From NCBI RefSeq assembly GCF_049671045.1, contig NZ_JBATUH010000134.1, positions 1-13,304 of the forward strand: a stretch of 13,304 nucleotides of DNA, given 5' to 3'. The position numbers were made by a program, and so were the translations under genes. The notes beneath the pieces are model-generated. The model did not search any database and had not been told where the DNA came from. It saw only the letters and a list, made by a program, of their open reading frames with translations. The stretch comes from Parvibaculum sp049671045. GTDB lineage: Bacteria > Pseudomonadota > Alphaproteobacteria > Parvibaculales > Parvibaculaceae. Shown here piece after piece: positions 6,572 through 13,304 of this stretch. The number at the start of each line of letters is the position of its first letter. The first letter of the stretch is position 1.

Positions 6572-7762
6572 TTGCCGCTCCCCAACCCCGCCGCCACAGC
6601 CCCTTATGCGACCCGAGCCGAAACGAGCAGGGGGCGCCTCCACAAGGAGGAGGAAAGCGCGACGCGAACCGACTTCCAGCGCGACCGGGACAGGATCATC
6701 CATTCGGGCGCCTTCCGGCGGCTCAAATACAAGACGCAGGTCTTCGTCTATCACGAGGGCGACAATTACCGGACGCGGCTCAGCCATTCGCTGGAGGTGG
6801 CGCAGATCGCGCGCTCGATCGCCCGTGTGCTGGGGCTCGACGAGGACCTCGCCGAGACGCTGGCGCTCGCGCATGATCTCGGCCACACGCCTTTCGGCCA
6901 TGCCGGCGAAACCGCGCTCGACGATTGCATGGCGCCCTATGGCGGCTTCGATCACAACGCGCAGACGCTCCGCATCGTCACCAAGCTCGAGCATCGCTAC
7001 ATCGCCTTTGACGGGCTCAACCTCACCTGGGAAACGCTGGAGGGCCTCGTCAAGCATAACGGGCCGCTTCTCGCCGGAGGGAGGACGATGGACGACCTCC
7101 CGCGCGCGCTCGCCGAATATGCCGAGGTGCAGGACCTCGAGCTTTCGACCTTTGCAGGGCCCGAGGCGCAGGTCGCGGCGCTCTCGGACGACATCGCCTA
7201 CAACAACCACGACATCGACGACGGGCTGAGGGCCGGTCTTTTCACCATCGACGATCTGATGGCGCTGCCGCATGTCGGCGATATTTTTCGCGGCGTGATC
7301 GACAAATATCCGGGCGTCGAAACGGCGCGCATCATCCATGAGGCGATCCGCCGCCTCATCGGCAGCATGATCGGGGATGTGATCGCCGAAACGAGGCGGA
7401 GGATCGATGCGGAGCGGCCTGAAACGGCGGCGGATGTGCGCGCGCTGGGCCGGCCGCTCGTCGCCTTCTCACGCGAGATGAACGATCACAATGCCGTGCT
7501 GAAGGAATTTCTCTTCACGCGCATGTATCGCCACTATCGCGTCAACCGCTCCATGAGCAAGGCGAAGCGCATCGTACGCGATCTGTTCGAGCTTCTGCAT
7601 CGCGAGCCGGAACTCCTGTCGCCGGAATGGCAACAGGGTTGCGACGGGCCGGAAGGCTTCAAGACCGCGCGGCGCGTTTGCGACTTCATCGCCGGAATGA
7701 CGGACAAGTTCGCGATCGAAGAGCACAGGAAGCTCTTCGATCTCGACGATCCCAGATCCTGA
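6572..7762 (+). CDS. dgt: Deoxyguanosinetriphosphate triphosphohydrolase-like protein (HD domain)
   Basis: This 396-residue HD-superfamily phosphohydrolase should convert dNTPs (dGTP in the founding enzyme) to deoxynucleoside and triphosphate, influencing nucleotide pools. Metal ligands are visible: H72 (RLSHSLEV), H101-D102 (LAHDLGHTPFGHAGE) and D207 (SDDIAYNNHD). The N-terminal TRTDFQRDRDRIIHSGAFRRLKYKTQV (31-57) and FDHNAQTLRIVTKLE (126-140) are typical of the bacterial dGTPase-like type 2 subfamily. No in-frame ATG precedes the conserved region, so TTG at 6572 is the best start, with AAGGA about 8 bases upstream. The gene is oriented toward argS, its common neighbour, but the metal-uptake operon separates them. 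Nucleotide preference cannot be read from sequence. Confidence 0.94.
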   Translation: MPLPNPAATAPYATRAETSRGRLHKEEESATRTDFQRDRDRIIHSGAFRRLKYKTQVFVYHEGDNYRTRLSHSLEVAQIARSIARVLGLDEDLAETLALAHDLGHTPFGHAGETALDDCMAPYGGFDHNAQTLRIVTKLEHRYIAFDGLNLTWETLEGLVKHNGPLLAGGRTMDDLPRALAEYAEVQDLELSTFAGPEAQVAALSDDIAYNNHDIDDGLRAGLFTIDDLMALPHVGDIFRGVIDKYPGVETARIIHEAIRRLIGSMIGDVIAETRRRIDAERPETAADVRALGRPLVAFSREMNDHNAVLKEFLFTRMYRHYRVNRSMSKAKRIVRDLFELLHREPELLSPEWQQGCDGPEGFKTARRVCDFIAGMTDKFAIEEHRKLFDLDDPRS

Positions 7763-7765
7763 AGC

Positions 7766-7793
7766 GGGGCGCGACCGCGAGAGATCGCGCCCC
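7766..7793. terminator. GC-rich hairpin between convergent dgt and DUF1775 genes
   Basis: GGGGCGCGA (7766-7774) and TCGCGCCCC (7785-7793) form a perfect 9-bp stem with a 10-base loop, 3 bases after the dgt stop and 24 bases beyond the stop of the opposing gene. There is no T-tract on either side. It could be a bidirectional transcript-end or mRNA-protecting hairpin and need not be a classical terminator. Confidence 0.55.
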
Positions 7794-7817
7794 CTGAGAG
7801 ATTCCGCCTTCTGTCAC

Positions 7818-8354
7818 TCAGTGATGCGAGTGATCCATGCCCTCATGCGGCGCCATCAGGTCGAGCGCCGGCGCGGGATATTTGAGCTCGTGCGCGTCGG
7901 TGCCGGGCTTCGGCAATTCGTTCCACGACACCGAGCCCTTTTCGCAGGTCTGGGTGACGGGGAAATAGATGCGCATGATCTCCTTGTCTTCCGGCAGTTT
8001 GGCGAGGAAGGCGAACTCGTCGAACTGATCGTCGGGGAGTTTGCCGCCCGACCATTCGACGCGCTTCACGCCTTCGCTCACGGGCTTTCCGTGGCTCTCA
8101 TAGGTCGCGGCATATTTGCCGGTGACCGTCTTCACCTTCCAGCCGGGCTTCGGCATCGGTTTCACGCTGATGACGCCTTCGGGAATTTCGACCGAGACGC
8201 GCGTCGTCGCGCTTCCGTCGCAGCCATGCGGCACGCGGAAGACGGCCTTGTAATAGCTGCCCCAGCTCGCCATGCCGGTTTCAAGGCTGACATGGGCCGA
8301 TGCGGGCACGGAGAGGGCAAGGAACGCGATACCGGCAAGCAAGATACGCTTCAT
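7818..8354 (-). CDS. Periplasmic DUF1775/YcnI-like copper-binding protein
   Basis: This 178-residue protein starts with a clear signal peptide (MKRILLAGIAFLALSVPASA) whose predicted cleavage after residue 20 leaves H21 as the first mature residue (HVSLETG). The YcnI family binds Cu(II) through such an N-terminal histidine with nearby acidic and aromatic residues. Conserved-looking features include FRVPHGCDGSATTRVSVEIPEGV (39-61), GWKV (71-74) and SVSWNE (141-146), with C45 and C137 as a possible disulfide. The tail H170-EGMDHSHH is rich in His and Met and could add a metal site. Start 8354 has GAGGAG about 7 bases upstream. The gene follows the TonB receptor stop by 11 bases, so it is the last gene of the operon. 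Role inferred: periplasmic copper carrier or chaperone. Confidence 0.88.
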   Translation of the reverse strand: MKRILLAGIAFLALSVPASAHVSLETGMASWGSYYKAVFRVPHGCDGSATTRVSVEIPEGVISVKPMPKPGWKVKTVTGKYAATYESHGKPVSEGVKRVEWSGGKLPDDQFDEFAFLAKLPEDKEIMRIYFPVTQTCEKGSVSWNELPKPGTDAHELKYPAPALDLMAPHEGMDHSHH

Positions 8355-8365
8355 GATAATTCTCC

Positions 8366-10492
8366 TCAGAACGATGCTGTGATGCCGACGAAGACGCTGC
8401 GCCCTTCGCCCGGATAGAAATTCTCCTGGGCGGGGGCGTAGGCGGTGACGGTGGTGTAGTTGGCGATGTAGCGGCGATCCGTGAGATTGCGCGCATCGAG
8501 GAAGACGCGCAGGCCCTCGGTTACGTCCATTCCGCCTTCGAGGCCGAAGGTGACATAGCCCGGCACGCGGAGCGTGTTGGCATAGTCGACATATCCGCCA
8601 TTGGGCACCCAGTTGATTTTCGGCGCGATGTCCCAACCTCGGCCCGAGCTGTAGCGGAGCGCGGCTGTATAGACATGCGGCGGCGCACCGGCGAGCTTGT
8701 TGTCGCCATAGGTCGCATCGTTCTCGAACGAGAAGTCGCTGAGCGTATAGACCTGCTCGAAAACGAGGCGGTCGCCCTCGGGCAGCGCGCCCGGCATGCC
8801 GACGCGGCCGATATCGAGCGCGAGGCTTGCCTCGATGCCCTGATGGAGCGTCCTGCGCGCATTGAAGGTCGCGGCCGGAATGGCCGGATTGGTGGTGAAG
8901 TTCACAAGCTCGTCGCGGACCTCGGCGCGATAGACGGTGATGTCCCAGGCCGCCGCGCCTTCCGAGCCGCGTGTGCCCGCCTCATAGGTGAGCGCGCGTT
9001 GCGGATCCATCGGCACGAACTGGATGCCGGCGAGATTCGTCTGGCTGAGGTCGCTCATGATCGGCGGCTCGTAGCTCCGCGTCACATTGGCGAAGATCTG
9101 CGCCCCGGATGTCGCGTCCCAGAGAAGGCCGAGCTTCGGACTTGCCGAGGTGAAGTCGGCGTCGTCGTTCTTCGCCGGGTTGAGGTTGTTGCGATAGTCG
9201 CGCGTCGCGTTGATGCCCTGAATGCCGGTGACGAGAGCGACCGTGGGCAGGGCGTAGAAGGCGTTTTCGGCGTAGAGAATTGCCGTGGTCGAGATCTGCG
9301 TCCCGTCCTGTGTCAGCGCGCCGCGCGAGCCCGCATTGTTCACGAACTGCTTCGCGGTGACGGAGGTGCGTCCGTAGCGTGCGCCGAGCGTGAGGATATT
9401 GCGGTGGCCAAACAGGGTTCCTTCGCCCGTGTAGCGCGTGAAGGCGCCGAGATTGGTCGCGCCCTGATCGATCACCTGAAAGATCGGGTGGAAGAGGCTG
9501 TAATAGCCCGCATAGGCGCCGACATCGAGCTTGCCGCCGCCATCGAGGGCGAAGGTTGTCTTGTTGGCGAAGCGGAGTGTCCGCGTGTTGCGCTGCTGGT
9601 TGCCGCCGCGGGCCGTCGCCGATGCCGATGTGGGATTGTTTTGCGCCGTGGTGAGCGACAGCGTGCCCGGAAGTTCCTGATCGACGGCGTTGTAGTTCAG
9701 ATAGAAGCGCGTTTCGGCGCCGAGGTTGATGCGCTGGCCGAGATTGCCCGCGAAGCGCGCGGTCTTCTCGCGGCTGTGGTCGCGCCAGCCCTCCGAGGTG
9801 AGGCCCGTCACCGTGGCGAAGAAGTCGGTGTCACCAAGGATGCGCGCAACCTCGCCATGGGCGCGCAGCGTGCCGAAGCTGCCGCCATCGACGCGCAGCA
9901 GATTTTCGGCCGACGCCGTCGAAGCTGTCGGCGAGACGATGTTGATGGCGCCGCCAAGTGCCGCCGCGCCATATTGCAGGCCGTCGCCTCCTCGATAGAC
10001 CTCCATGTGCTGGACGGTGAGCGGCTCGACCTCCTGAAAGTCGCCGCTGCCATCCGCGAGGTTGAGGGGGATGCCGTTCAGCAGCAACTCGATGCTGCGC
10101 AGATGGTAGCCGCGACTGAGCCCCGCGCCGCGAATCGACAGTCTCGTTTCCTGCCCGTAGCGCTTGCTGGCGAAGACGCCCGGCGTGAAGGCGAAGGTGT
10201 CTTCGAGGTTCGTGGCGTATTTGTCCCGGTAGCTATCGGCCGGAATGACCGCCACCGCGCCCGGCACGCGCGCCAGTTCGCGCTTTACAGTGTCGACATC
10301 GGGGACGGTGAGGGTTCCGCTGCGAGGCGCCGTCACGATCATCTCGTCGACGAGCGCGTAGTTGCCGTCGGAGGCAGAGGGGAGGGGTTTTGCGGAGGAG
10401 GGGGCCGAACCATCGGCCAGGGCGGAAGAAGCGGATATAACCAGGGCAGCAGTCGCAGCCAGCCCGCGCGACGTGGTCGTTCTGTTTTTCAT
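8366..10492 (-). CDS. TonB-dependent outer-membrane receptor
   Basis: This 708-residue protein imports a ligand across the outer membrane using TonB energy. It has a signal peptide (1 to about 26, ending SSALA), a TonB-box-like segment DEMIVTAP (49-56), a plug domain (about 70-190: VAVIPAD, LSIRGAGLSRGYHLR, LLNGIPLN, VYRGGDGLQYGAAALGGAINIV) and a beta-barrel to the C-terminal phenylalanine (GITASF). The barrel segment DPQRALTYEAGTRG is typical of FecA-like (COG4772-type) receptors. There is no cysteine and I see no copper site of the OprC kind, so cargo is not shown by the receptor itself; the DUF2946 and DUF1775 neighbours suggest copper. No good Shine-Dalgarno precedes ATG 10492, and a possible mRNA fold ends 10 bases before it. 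Confidence 0.93.
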   Translation of the reverse strand: MKNRTTTSRGLAATAALVISASSALADGSAPSSAKPLPSASDGNYALVDEMIVTAPRSGTLTVPDVDTVKRELARVPGAVAVIPADSYRDKYATNLEDTFAFTPGVFASKRYGQETRLSIRGAGLSRGYHLRSIELLLNGIPLNLADGSGDFQEVEPLTVQHMEVYRGGDGLQYGAAALGGAINIVSPTASTASAENLLRVDGGSFGTLRAHGEVARILGDTDFFATVTGLTSEGWRDHSREKTARFAGNLGQRINLGAETRFYLNYNAVDQELPGTLSLTTAQNNPTSASATARGGNQQRNTRTLRFANKTTFALDGGGKLDVGAYAGYYSLFHPIFQVIDQGATNLGAFTRYTGEGTLFGHRNILTLGARYGRTSVTAKQFVNNAGSRGALTQDGTQISTTAILYAENAFYALPTVALVTGIQGINATRDYRNNLNPAKNDDADFTSASPKLGLLWDATSGAQIFANVTRSYEPPIMSDLSQTNLAGIQFVPMDPQRALTYEAGTRGSEGAAAWDITVYRAEVRDELVNFTTNPAIPAATFNARRTLHQGIEASLALDIGRVGMPGALPEGDRLVFEQVYTLSDFSFENDATYGDNKLAGAPPHVYTAALRYSSGRGWDIAPKINWVPNGGYVDYANTLRVPGYVTFGLEGGMDVTEGLRVFLDARNLTDRRYIANYTTVTAYAPAQENFYPGEGRSVFVGITASF

Positions 10493-10502
10493 GATGTTTC
10501 GA

Positions 10503-10576
10503 ATCGCAAGTGCTCGCGGCCGGCATCAGCCGCCCGGCCGCTTGTTGGCTCGGATTGTGGCGTTGTAGCTTGCGAT
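10503..10576 (-). promoter_or_regulatory. Nested inverted repeats in the spacer before the TonB receptor gene
   Basis: On the minus-strand transcript, an outer 8-bp stem pairs 10569-10576 with 10503-10510 (ATCGCAAG/CTTGCGAT). It encloses an inner perfect 8-bp GC stem pairing 10534-10541 with 10516-10523 (GCGGCCGG/CCGGCCGC) around a 10-base loop. The outer stem begins on the last base of the upstream stop codon and ends 10 bases before the receptor ATG. It could control receptor translation or mRNA stability within the operon. Folded by hand only; no known riboswitch signature is recognised. Confidence 0.4.
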
Positions 10577-10977
10577 CAGGCCGGAGGGGCGCGGGGATGA
10601 GAGGCGCCGTAATTCGGCGCATCGGCGGGCGAGGCGCCCGTCAGAAGGCTCAGGACGACGGCCCAGTCGGGCTTCGCGATGGCGAAGGCCGCGACGGTCA
10701 GCGCCGCGCAGTGATGAAGGCAGGAGAACTTGCAGGCGTCGTGATCGACCGTGGAGGGGTGGACGAGATTGCCGTCCTTGTCGATATAGACTTCCTTGGC
10801 TACGCCGTCCGTACAGATGACGGTCTTGAGGAGGTCTTGCGTCGCGGGGCCGGAGAGGCTGTAGGCGGTCGGGACCGCGACATGCAGAAGGATGGCGACA
10901 AGGGCGAAGACCCCCAGCGCCCGGCTCCGGACGGACTGAAGGAAATTGCTATCGAGATATGCCCCTGCGCTTTGCAT
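10576..10977 (-). CDS. Small Cys/His-rich membrane protein, DUF2946-like
   Basis: From ATG 10977 the product has 133 residues. A basic N-terminus is followed by a hydrophobic segment at about 20-42 (signal anchor or signal peptide). A short polar part carries possible metal ligands C55, H73, H79, C82, C86, H88, H89 and C90 (HDACKFSCLHHC), and a second hydrophobic segment spans 91-113. This matches the layout of DUF2946 proteins, small envelope proteins often encoded beside TonB-type copper receptors and copper chaperones. It is first in the operon with the receptor (83-base spacer) and DUF1775 gene. No strong ribosome site is seen at either ATG 10977 or the in-frame TTG at 10989, so the exact start is uncertain. 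Function is unproven; a role in copper handling is inference. Confidence 0.7.
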   Translation of the reverse strand: MQSAGAYLDSNFLQSVRSRALGVFALVAILLHVAVPTAYSLSGPATQDLLKTVICTDGVAKEVYIDKDGNLVHPSTVDHDACKFSCLHHCAALTVAAFAIAKPDWAVVLSLLTGASPADAPNYGASHPRAPPA

Positions 10978-11055
10978 GGTGGCAGACAATCACGTTCAGG
11001 CCTGTGGCGGAAGGCGCATTTTGTCGCTAAGGGTTTGCGCACAGAGAGCAATGCA

Positions 11056-11077
11056 GCTGGAAAGGCCCCTTTCCAGC
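11056..11077. promoter_or_regulatory. Perfect 22-base dyad between the metal operon and argS
   Basis: GCTGGAAAGG (11056-11065) and CCTTTCCAGC (11068-11077) are perfect inverse complements separated by two bases. The dyad lies in the 142-base divergent region, 42 bases before the argS ATG and 78 bases before the DUF2946 start. No T-tract follows on either strand, so a terminator is unlikely. It fits a repressor operator or a leader hairpin for argS; which one cannot be decided from sequence. Confidence 0.42.
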
Positions 11078-11119
11078 CGTTAGAGTGCGCGCCCAAAACG
11101 GGGCCAGGCGGCAAGACTC

Positions 11120-12865
11120 ATGAATATTTTCAGGCATTTCGAGGAACGGGTCGAGGCGGGGCTTCAGGCCCTCGTTGCGGAGGGCGTGCTCCCGCAGGGG
11201 CTCGATCTGAGCCGCATCGCTGTGGAGCCGCCGCGCGACCCGAGCCATGGCGATCTTTCGACCAATGCCGCGATGGTGCTGGCGAAGCCGGCAGGCATGC
11301 AGCCCCGTGCCCTCGCGGAGAAGCTCTCGGCGATCCTCGCGGGCGATGAAAGCGTGACCGGGGTTTCGATCGCCGGGCCCGGCTTCATCAATCTCAGGCT
11401 CAAGGACGATGTGTGGCGGGCCGCGATCCCGGTCGTCCTTCGCAGCGGCGCCACCTATGGCGCGAGCGACGCGGGCAAGGGCCGCGCCGTCAATGTCGAA
11501 TATGTTTCGGCGAATCCGACCGGCCCGATGCATGTCGGCCATGTGCGCGGCGCGGTCTTCGGCGATGCGCTGGCCAATCTGCTCGAAAAGATCGGGCACA
11601 CAGTCTGCCGCGAGTACTACATCAACGATGCGGGCGGCCAGATCGAGGTACTCGCCCGCAGCGCCTATCTGCGCTATCGCGAGGCGCTGGGGGAAACGAT
11701 CTCGATTCCCGAGGGGCTTTATCCCGGCGACTATCTGAAACCCGTGGGGCAGGCGCTGGCGGCGGAGCATGGCGACGCCCTCGCGGGCATGGAGGAGGCC
11801 GAGTGGCTTCCCGTCGTGCGCGATGCGGCCATCGACGCGATGATGGAACTCATCCGCGGCGATCTCGCGGTGCTCGGCATCAATCACGAGGTCTTCTTTT
11901 CCGAGCGCGAGTTGCACAAGTCCGGCGCGGTCGAGGCGACGCTGAAGCTGCTCGAGGAAAAGGGCCTCATCTATACGGGCGTTCTGGAACCCCCCAAGGG
12001 CGAGCTTCCCGACGATTGGGAGCCGCGCCCGCAGACGCTCTTCCGCTCTACCGCCTTCGGCGACGATCAGGACCGGGCGCTTCGCAAGTCCGATGGCTCG
12101 TGGACCTATTTCGCGCCGGACATCGCCTATCACTTCGACAAGTTCAAGCGCGGCCATGGAACGCTGATCGACGTCTGGGGCGCCGACCATGCGGGCTATA
12201 TCAAGCGCGTGAAGGCGGCCGTCGCGGCGGTGACGGACGGACAGGCGCAGATCGACGTCAAGGTCTGCCAGCTCGTGCGGCTTTTCCGCAATGGCGAGCC
12301 GGTGCGCATGTCCAAGCGCGCGGGCGATTTCGTCACGCTGCGCGATGTGGTGGACGAGGTGGGCAAGGATGTCGTGCGCTTCATGATGCTGACGCGCAAG
12401 AACGACGCGCCGCTCGACTTCGATTTCGCGAAGGTGATGGAGCAGTCGCGCGACAACCCGGTCTTCTATGTGCAGTACGCGCATGCGCGCGTCCATTCGG
12501 TGCTGAGAAACGCGAAGGAAGCGGGCATCGAGCATTCCGATGCGGCGCTGGCCGCGGCCGATCTCGCGCCGCTGACCGATGAGGCGGAGCTCGGCCTCAT
12601 CAAGCTCATGGGAGCCTTCCCCCGGCAGGTCGAGCAGGCGGCGCAGGCGCATGAGCCCCATCGCATCGCCTTCTATCTCTACGATCTCGCATCCGCCTTC
12701 CATGCCCTCTGGAACAAGGGCAAGGAGGACCCGGCATTGCGCTTTATCGTCGCCGAGGACAGGAATGTTACCCTTGCACGGCTCGCCCTGATTCGTGCGG
12801 TGGCCAATGTCATTGCCGCGGGTCTCGGGATTCTGGGTGTGGAGCCGGCGGAGGAGATGCGCTGA
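11120..12865 (+). CDS. argS: Arginine-tRNA ligase (class I)
   Basis: This 581-residue full-length arginyl-tRNA synthetase charges tRNA-Arg with arginine using ATP in the cytoplasm. It has the N-terminal Arg-specific domain (about 1-95, DPSHGDLSTNAAMVLAK), the class I HIGH motif as HVGH at 138-141 within SANPTGPMHVGHVRGAV, and the KMSKS-like loop as RMSKRAGDF (MSK from residue 397). The DALR anticodon-binding domain lies at about 450-581 and ends LGILGVEPAEEMR. ATG 11120 fits the family start, with an AGGCGG site about 8 bases upstream. Its TGA overlaps the ATG of the SPOR protein by one base (TGATG), so the two are translationally coupled. It is divergent from the DUF2946-TonB-DUF1775 operon. 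Confidence 0.98.
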   Translation: MNIFRHFEERVEAGLQALVAEGVLPQGLDLSRIAVEPPRDPSHGDLSTNAAMVLAKPAGMQPRALAEKLSAILAGDESVTGVSIAGPGFINLRLKDDVWRAAIPVVLRSGATYGASDAGKGRAVNVEYVSANPTGPMHVGHVRGAVFGDALANLLEKIGHTVCREYYINDAGGQIEVLARSAYLRYREALGETISIPEGLYPGDYLKPVGQALAAEHGDALAGMEEAEWLPVVRDAAIDAMMELIRGDLAVLGINHEVFFSERELHKSGAVEATLKLLEEKGLIYTGVLEPPKGELPDDWEPRPQTLFRSTAFGDDQDRALRKSDGSWTYFAPDIAYHFDKFKRGHGTLIDVWGADHAGYIKRVKAAVAAVTDGQAQIDVKVCQLVRLFRNGEPVRMSKRAGDFVTLRDVVDEVGKDVVRFMMLTRKNDAPLDFDFAKVMEQSRDNPVFYVQYAHARVHSVLRNAKEAGIEHSDAALAAADLAPLTDEAELGLIKLMGAFPRQVEQAAQAHEPHRIAFYLYDLASAFHALWNKGKEDPALRFIVAEDRNVTLARLALIRAVANVIAAGLGILGVEPAEEMR

Positions 12866-13304
12866 TGTCGGATAGTGACCGCGGATACGGCTACGAGCCC
12901 GACGAGGAAGACGACTATTACACCTATGACGCGACGGATGACGACGATGACGGGCGCAGGCGCCCGATCGTCATTCTCGCCATCATTGCGCTGCTGGTGG
13001 TCTTCGCCGGTGTGGTGTTCTTGGCCTACAAGCAGGGGCTGAAGCAGGGCGCGCAGGGCAATCCGCCCGTCATCCGCGCCGACGACAGCCCGATCAAGGT
13101 CGCGCCGGCCAACCCGGGCGGCATGAAGTTCCCGCATCAGGACAAGACCGTTTACGACCGCATTTCGGGCGCGGATGCGGGCGGCGCATCGGATGCCGAG
13201 CATCTGCTGCCAAGCGCGGAAGAGCCCATCGCCGTCCAGCCGAAGGTGGCGGAGGCTCCGGCCCCAGTTCCCGGCGCCGAGGCGGCGCCCGCGCAGCCGG
13301 AAGC
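12865..13304 (+). CDS. SPOR-domain-type cell-envelope protein, N-terminal part (cut by window edge)
   Basis: The frame is open for 146 codons to the right edge. The product starts with an acidic, tyrosine-rich cytoplasmic stretch (residues 11-29, DEEDDYY..YDATDDDDD), then RRR and one membrane segment (about 34-54, PIVILAIIALLVVFAGVVFLA). A periplasmic part follows with GGMKFPHQDKTVYDRI (85-100) and an Ala/Pro-rich linker (from about 119). This layout and the GGM..P.QDK.VYDR motif are typical of alphaproteobacterial proteins encoded just after argS that end in a peptidoglycan-binding SPOR domain; nagZ and scpAB commonly follow. The SPOR domain would be beyond the edge, so it is inferred. GAGGAG inside the end of argS serves as ribosome site. 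Confidence 0.85.
   Translation, partial: MSDSDRGYGYEPDEEDDYYTYDATDDDDDGRRRPIVILAIIALLVVFAGVVFLAYKQGLKQGAQGNPPVIRADDSPIKVAPANPGGMKFPHQDKTVYDRISGADAGGASDAEHLLPSAEEPIAVQPKVAEAPAPVPGAEAAPAQPE

Noticed and set aside
8355..8636. An upstream extension of the DUF1775 frame to 8636
   Set aside because: It would run through the end of the TonB receptor gene and bury a clear signal peptide; GAGGAG before 8354 fixes the start.
10493..10575. A cobalamin riboswitch upstream of the TonB receptor
   Set aside because: The spacer is only 83 bases and lacks a recognisable B12 box or the long multi-helix layout, although it may be structured.
8675..10600. A 641-codon open frame on the plus strand opposite the TonB receptor gene
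   Set aside because: It is antisense to a receptor with complete plug and barrel features, its composition is Arg/Ala-rich without recognisable domains, and such shadows are common in GC-rich genes.
11056..11077. An intrinsic terminator in the argS upstream region
   Set aside because: There is no T-tract on either strand and the site lies between divergent starts, not after a gene end.
11027..12703. A 558-codon open frame on the minus strand opposite argS
   Set aside because: It lies entirely over argS with its HIGH and KMSKS-like motifs; the translation is an Arg/His/Asp-rich mirror frame with no family signature.
1..13304. CRISPR arrays, tRNA or rRNA genes
   Set aside because: No regularly spaced repeats, tRNA-like cloverleaf ends or rRNA motifs were seen when reading the gaps on both strands.

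Overview
The window is GC-rich DNA with dense bacterial coding, short intergenic gaps and strong purine-rich ribosome binding sites. It reads as a chromosomal segment of an alphaproteobacterium, plausibly Hyphomicrobiales or a relative such as Parvibaculum. The main reason is gene order: xthA, erpA, dgt, argS and an argS-coupled SPOR-domain protein form a housekeeping neighbourhood familiar in that class. Codon style and protein composition agree. The genus is inference.

Layout. Positions 1-96 hold the C-terminal end of an IS110-family transposase running in from the left, followed by a REP-like GC palindrome and an intrinsic terminator. An accessory metabolic block follows: a zinc alcohol dehydrogenase (-, 249-1334), a secreted Sel1-repeat protein (+, 1501-2247), an EthD-domain protein (-, 2266-2649) and an M81/MlrC-like metallopeptidase (+, 2727-4244). 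These genes alternate in strand, so most are probably single-gene units. Next comes a minus-strand pair, xthA (4681-5466) then a GFA/CENP-V-fold zinc protein (4252-4665), followed by a small unrecognised membrane protein (+, 5625-6017). An Fe-S carrier of the ErpA/IscA type (-, 6063-6425) then diverges from a dGTPase-like HD phosphohydrolase (+, 6572-7762).

The most distinctive part is a three-gene minus-strand operon at 7818-10977. Transcribed from right to left it encodes a small Cys/His-rich DUF2946-like membrane protein, a TonB-dependent outer-membrane receptor and a periplasmic DUF1775/YcnI-like copper-binding protein. It lies antisense between dgt and argS, two genes often adjacent in alphaproteobacteria, so it looks like a metal-uptake cassette inserted into core synteny. 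Copper as the cargo is inferred from the flanking families; the receptor contains no cysteine and shows no obvious copper motif. The spacer ahead of the receptor gene contains two nested 8-bp inverted repeats that could fold in the mRNA.

The right end carries argS (11120-12865), overlapped by one base with a SPOR-type cell-envelope protein (12865 to the window edge), which is cut off before its SPOR domain. No tRNA, rRNA or CRISPR array was found, and no gene-free stretch exceeds 300 bases. Nothing here is clearly an undescribed system. The best candidates for follow-up are the copper-type cassette, its intercistronic structure and the dyad in the argS/cassette divergent promoter region.
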